7,571 nt of DNA. Origin: Nitrospirota bacterium. GTDB lineage: Bacteria > Nitrospirota > UBA9217. Location of the stretch: contig JAAXXJ010000075.1 in NCBI GenBank assembly GCA_013334545.1, positions 1 through 7,571 of the forward strand, given 5' to 3'. Each line of letters begins with the position of its first letter. Within the stretch, counting starts at the first letter, position 1. Shown here one piece after another: positions 4,800 to 7,571 of the stretch. The position numbers and the translations under genes are program-made. Under the pieces are notes generated by a model. The model was given only the letters and a program-made list of their open reading frames with translations, ran no database searches and was not told the origin of the DNA.

Positions 4800-6236
4800 A
4801 TGATGCTCCTGTCGAAGATCAAATTGACCATCAACAAACACCGCATGCTCTCCCCCGGAGACAGGGTCGTCGTTGCGGTCTCGGGCGGTCCTGACTCGGT
4901 CTGCATGCTCCGCGCCCTGCTGGCGTTCATGTCGGAATACGAACTGACGCTCCATGTGGCCCATCTGGACCACCGATTCCGGGGGGAAGAATCGGCAGCT
5001 GAAGCGCAGTTCGTCCGGGGCCTGGCCGCCCGCTTAGGCCTGCCGGCGACGATCGAAGCGTCCGATGTCCCCGCCTACTGCCGTGAACGGGGCCTCTCTG
5101 CCCAGGCAGGCGCCCGGGAAGTGCGCTATGCCTTCCTGCAGGAGGTCGCGAAGCGCGAGCATGCCGCCCGAATCGCTCTCGGCCATACTGCGAATGATCA
5201 GGCCGAGACGCTTCTCATGCGGCTCATCCGCGGCGCCGGCGCTGCCGGTCTCGCATCCATCCCGCCGGTGCGGGAGAACATCATCCGGCCGCTCATTGAC
5301 GTAACGCGGGAGGAGGTCCTGGCATACTTGAAGGAGCATGGCCAGGACTTCATCACGGACCCATCCAACCTGAAGCCCTTCTACACCCGGAACCGCGTCC
5401 GGCTGGAGGTCCTCCCCGTCCTCGAGCGCTTCAACCCGCGCATCGTGGAGGCCCTCGCTACGGCGGCGGAGGTCCTCCGGGACGAGAACGCCGCCATGGA
5501 GGCCTCACTGGCCGCCGTCATAGACCGCACGGTCCGGCAGGACGGTAAGGCTGTCCGCATCGCTCGAACGGAGTTCTTCGATCTCCTGCCGGCGCTCCGG
5601 CGGCGGGTGCTGCGAAAGGCCCTTGCCCTTTCCAGCGGCGAAGAGGCGCCAGGCTTGTCCTCGGTCCAGACCGACGAAGCCCTCGCCTTCATGGCAGAGA
5701 CCCAGACCGGCAGGATGATGGAGCTTCCCGGCGGTCTTTCCCTGGAGCGGGAATATGATTCCTTCCTCATCCGGCAGCGGGAACGCGTCGATGAGCTCAG
5801 CATACCCCTTGCGGTTCCCGGCAGGACCGAAGTCCCCGGAACCGGCCTGCAGGTGGAAGTTCAGGTATGCGAAATCCTCGAACGTGATGATGGAATACCT
5901 TCCCGCCGGGGGACGGGCGATGACGACGAGGGGTCGTTCGATGAAAATTATCTGTGGCAGGCACAATTTGATTATGATAAGATAGTGCTGCCTTTATCTC
6001 TGCGAAGCAGGCGGGTCGGCGACTGGTTCTGCCCCGCCGGCATGGAGGGGAAGAGCAAGAAGCTTCAGGACTACTTCGTGGATGAGAAGGTACCGCGGTT
6101 CAGACGCGCAGCCGTGCCCCTGCTCACCACGGAACAGGACCTCGTCTGGATCGTCGGCATGAGGACCGACGGACGGTACCTGCCGGGGCCGAAAACGAAG
6201 AAGCTGCTGACCGTTCGAGTGCGGAGGGCACGGTAG
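4800..6236 (+). CDS. tilS: tRNA(Ile)-lysidine synthase TilS, 478 residues
   Basis: TilS ligates lysine to C34 of tRNA-Ile(CAT), using ATP, so the tRNA reads AUA and is charged with Ile. The N-terminal PP-loop ATP pyrophosphatase domain carries SGGPDS at 28-33, then the HLDHRFRG segment, then GHTANDQAET at 128-137, followed by RNRVRLEVLPVLERFNP. The C-terminal TilS domain begins near residue 395 with GDWFCPAGMEG (from G407) and KKLQDYFVDEKVPRFRR. The length matches the long, Bacillus-type form. The start is the first ATG of an ATG-ATG pair (4800 and 4803); a stop codon in frame at 4767 and no earlier start codon force this choice. No clear Shine-Dalgarno sequence precedes it. The gene leads the conserved order tilS-hpt-ftsH; hpt starts 90 bases after its stop. 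It is essential in most bacteria. Confidence 0.96.
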   Translation: MMLLSKIKLTINKHRMLSPGDRVVVAVSGGPDSVCMLRALLAFMSEYELTLHVAHLDHRFRGEESAAEAQFVRGLAARLGLPATIEASDVPAYCRERGLSAQAGAREVRYAFLQEVAKREHAARIALGHTANDQAETLLMRLIRGAGAAGLASIPPVRENIIRPLIDVTREEVLAYLKEHGQDFITDPSNLKPFYTRNRVRLEVLPVLERFNPRIVEALATAAEVLRDENAAMEASLAAVIDRTVRQDGKAVRIARTEFFDLLPALRRRVLRKALALSSGEEAPGLSSVQTDEALAFMAETQTGRMMELPGGLSLEREYDSFLIRQRERVDELSIPLAVPGRTEVPGTGLQVEVQVCEILERDDGIPSRRGTGDDDEGSFDENYLWQAQFDYDKIVLPLSLRSRRVGDWFCPAGMEGKSKKLQDYFVDEKVPRFRRAAVPLLTTEQDLVWIVGMRTDGRYLPGPKTKKLLTVRVRRAR

Positions 6237-6314
6237 ATCATGAAGAGCACGGGGTAAGGGAAACAGCTGCTGGCATCACCCACTCCTCGCCCCCTGACGT
6301 TTGACGGATTATTT

Positions 6315-6319
6315 GGAGG
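6315..6319 (+). promoter_or_regulatory. hpt: Ribosome-binding site of hpt
   Basis: GGAGG lies 7 bases before the ATG at 6327. This supports that start and contrasts with tilS, which lacks such a site. The 90-base gap back to tilS contains no convincing terminator or promoter, so co-transcription is likely. Confidence 0.85.
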
Positions 6320-6326
6320 TTGTTCA

Positions 6327-6869
6327 ATGGTAGGGATCGATTTCGGCAAGCCGCTCTTTACCCGTGAGGAGATCCAGCGGAAGATCCAGGAGCTCGGATC
6401 CCGGATCTCCACGGAGTATGCAGAAAAGGACCTGCTGGTCGTTGGCGTGCTCAAGGGCGCTTTATTCTTCATGTCCGACCTGCTCCGTTCGCTCCGCATA
6501 TCGGTGCGGATGGACTTCATCCACTGCACCAGCTCCTCCTCGAAGGTCGGCAGCCCCGTCACGATGCTTGCCGACATGAAGGAGGACATCCGGGGCGAGC
6601 ATGTCCTGCTCGTTGAGGACATCATGGACTCCGGCGTGACCATTGACTATCTCAAAAACATGCTGCAGGAACGGGGACCGGAGTCCCTGAAGGTCTGCGT
6701 TCTTCTGGACAAGCCGGACCGGAGGAAGGTGCAGATCGAGGCGGACTACGCGGGGTTCCGCATCCCCAACAAGTACGTGGTGGGATACGGTCTGGACTAC
6801 AAGGACCGCTACCGGAACCTGCCCTATATCGCCGTTATGCCCTACGATGAACAGGAAGAGCGGCGATAG
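6327..6869 (+). CDS. hpt: Hypoxanthine phosphoribosyltransferase, 180 residues
   Basis: This is a cytosolic purine-salvage enzyme that transfers phosphoribose from PRPP to hypoxanthine (and usually guanine), giving IMP or GMP. The PRPP-binding motif is VEDIMDSGVT at 96-105, with the acidic pair E97-D98. The early LVVGVLKGALFFMSDLL segment is the PPi-binding loop region. The base-binding tail reads IPNKYVVGYGLDYKDRYRNLPYIAVM, typical of the family. The length is standard for bacterial Hpt. It sits between tilS and ftsH, as in Bacillus and many other bacteria. No odd features are seen. Confidence 0.96.
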   Translation: MVGIDFGKPLFTREEIQRKIQELGSRISTEYAEKDLLVVGVLKGALFFMSDLLRSLRISVRMDFIHCTSSSSKVGSPVTMLADMKEDIRGEHVLLVEDIMDSGVTIDYLKNMLQERGPESLKVCVLLDKPDRRKVQIEADYAGFRIPNKYVVGYGLDYKDRYRNLPYIAVMPYDEQEERR

Positions 6870-6909
6870 CTGTTGTGGGCCTTCCCGTACATCCGGGATC
6901 GCTCGATAA

Positions 6910-6930
6910 CCCCGCAGCTTGCTGCAGGGG
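6910..6930 (+). other. Hairpin between hpt and ftsH
   Basis: CCCC-GCAG-CTTG-CTGC-A-GGGG forms an 8-pair stem with a tetraloop and one bulged A. A smaller hairpin (TCCCG at 6883-6887 with CGGGA at 6894-6898) precedes it. No T-run follows, so it is not a standard terminator; it may be an mRNA processing or stability element. Confidence 0.55.
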
Positions 6931-6947
6931 CGTCAATGTGTTAGTAT
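6919..6947 (+). promoter_or_regulatory. ftsH: Weak candidate promoter for ftsH
   Basis: TTGCTG (6919-6924) and TAGTAT (6942-6947) are 17 bases apart, matching consensus at 3 and 4 of 6 positions. The -35 lies inside the hairpin. This is tentative; ftsH may be transcribed only from upstream. Confidence 0.25.
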
Positions 6948-6974
6948 GCCAGATAGGAATCACCCCGTTAACCC

Positions 6975-6980
6975 AGGAGG
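6975..6980 (+). promoter_or_regulatory. ftsH: Ribosome-binding site that sets a GTG start for ftsH
   Basis: AGGAGG is 9 bases before GTG at 6990 but 18 bases before the in-frame ATG at 6999. Spacing therefore favours GTG as the real start. Confidence 0.8.
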
Positions 6981-6989
6981 TCATCATCG

Positions 6990-7571
6990 GTGAGCGCAAT
7001 GTATAAGAATATCGCACTGATCCTGCTGTTCGTCGTAGTTTCGGTGCTTGTATTCAACCTGTTCAACCCCATCGCCCCCTCGGCGGTCCAGATCCCCTTC
7101 AGCGATTTCATGGACAAGGTCGAGAAGGGCGAGGTGAACGACGTGACCATCAAGGGTCTCGAGCTGGCCGGCAACTACAAGACCGGCAAGTCGTTCAAGA
7201 CCACCCTGCCCGATTACCCCGAGCTGGTGAAGGAGCTCCGGACAAAGGGCATCAGGATCAACGCGGAGCAGGTGAAGGAATCCGCCTGGTACAACTTCCT
7301 CGTGGTCTGGGCACCCCTCATCCTCATGGTCTTCTGGTTCATGTTCATCGTCCGGAACATGCAGATGGGCGGCAACAAGGCCATGTCCTTCGGCAAAAGC
7401 AAGGCCAAGCTCCTGAACGAGACCACCAAGAAGATCACCTTCAGCGAGGTGGCCGGCATGGACGAGGCCAAGGTGGAGGTCCAGGAGATCATCGAGATCC
7501 TCAAGGACCCCCAGAAGTTCCAGAAGCTGGGTGGCAAGATCCCCAAGGGCGTGCTGCTCGTGGGGCCTCCG
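6990..7571 (+). CDS. ftsH: ATP-dependent zinc metalloprotease FtsH (N-terminal part, cut by window end)
   Basis: The first 194 residues of the membrane-bound AAA+ protease that degrades misfolded membrane proteins and short-lived regulators as a hexamer. Transmembrane segment 1 is about residues 8-25 (IALILLFVVVSVLVFNLF). A periplasmic domain runs to about residue 100, and transmembrane segment 2 is about 103-121 (rich in Trp, Phe and Leu). The cytosolic AAA domain then begins with KITFSEVAGMDEAKVEVQEI (from about 148) and reaches KIPKGVLLVGPP, the first residues of Walker A, where the window stops. The rest of the AAA module and the HEXXH protease domain lie outside. The start is GTG at 6990, set by the AGGAGG site; ATG at 6999 would shorten it by three residues. 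It is the third gene of the tilS-hpt-ftsH cluster, 120 bases after hpt. Confidence 0.96.
   Translation, partial: MSAMYKNIALILLFVVVSVLVFNLFNPIAPSAVQIPFSDFMDKVEKGEVNDVTIKGLELAGNYKTGKSFKTTLPDYPELVKELRTKGIRINAEQVKESAWYNFLVVWAPLILMVFWFMFIVRNMQMGGNKAMSFGKSKAKLLNETTKKITFSEVAGMDEAKVEVQEIIEILKDPQKFQKLGGKIPKGVLLVGPP

Overview
This is a moderately GC-rich bacterial chromosome segment. It looks Gram-negative in style: a DksA/TraR-type zinc-finger regulator, a signal-peptide-bearing M1/ChaN/PDZ protein, and the order tilS-hpt-ftsH. The general look fits Nitrospirota or Desulfobacterota-like lineages, but the taxon is an inference and cannot be fixed from this sequence alone. No mobile element, phage gene or CRISPR array was seen. 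The window is mostly chromosomal housekeeping sequence with two unusual fusion proteins and one striking non-coding repeat.

Layout. Positions 44-3471 are on the minus strand: a 1000-residue exported protein (M1-type metallopeptidase domain, then a ChaN-type domain, then PDZ) followed downstream by an 82-residue protein with eight cysteines and a zinc ribbon. The 176-base gap between them holds a roughly 100-base imperfect hairpin built from 11-base units, plus a small dyad over a possible promoter for the small gene. Positions 3472-3733 are a divergent intergenic region with a near-ideal sigma-70 promoter driving the plus-strand genes. From 3734 come a histone-H1-like/DksA-type fusion protein, a terminator hairpin, and a tRNA gene with anticodon CAT that has its own promoter. 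The conserved cluster tilS, hpt and ftsH follows; ftsH is cut by the window end just as its Walker A motif begins.

How they fit. TilS makes lysidine in tRNA-Ile(CAT), Hpt salvages purine bases and FtsH is the membrane AAA+ protease; their adjacency is widely conserved in bacteria and is probably a co-transcribed unit. A CAT-anticodon tRNA 247 bases upstream of tilS is notable because CAT tRNAs are exactly the class TilS must discriminate. The minus-strand pair is separate; its large protein looks like an envelope or periplasmic protein, with a possible heme or metal link through its ChaN domain.

Intergenic stretches: 3472-3733 (promoter region), 4553-4799 (short repeats and a TATAAT box before tilS), 6237-6326 (nothing beyond the hpt ribosome-binding site) and 6870-6989 (hairpin, weak promoter and ftsH ribosome-binding site). 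No stretch above 300 bases lacks a gene.
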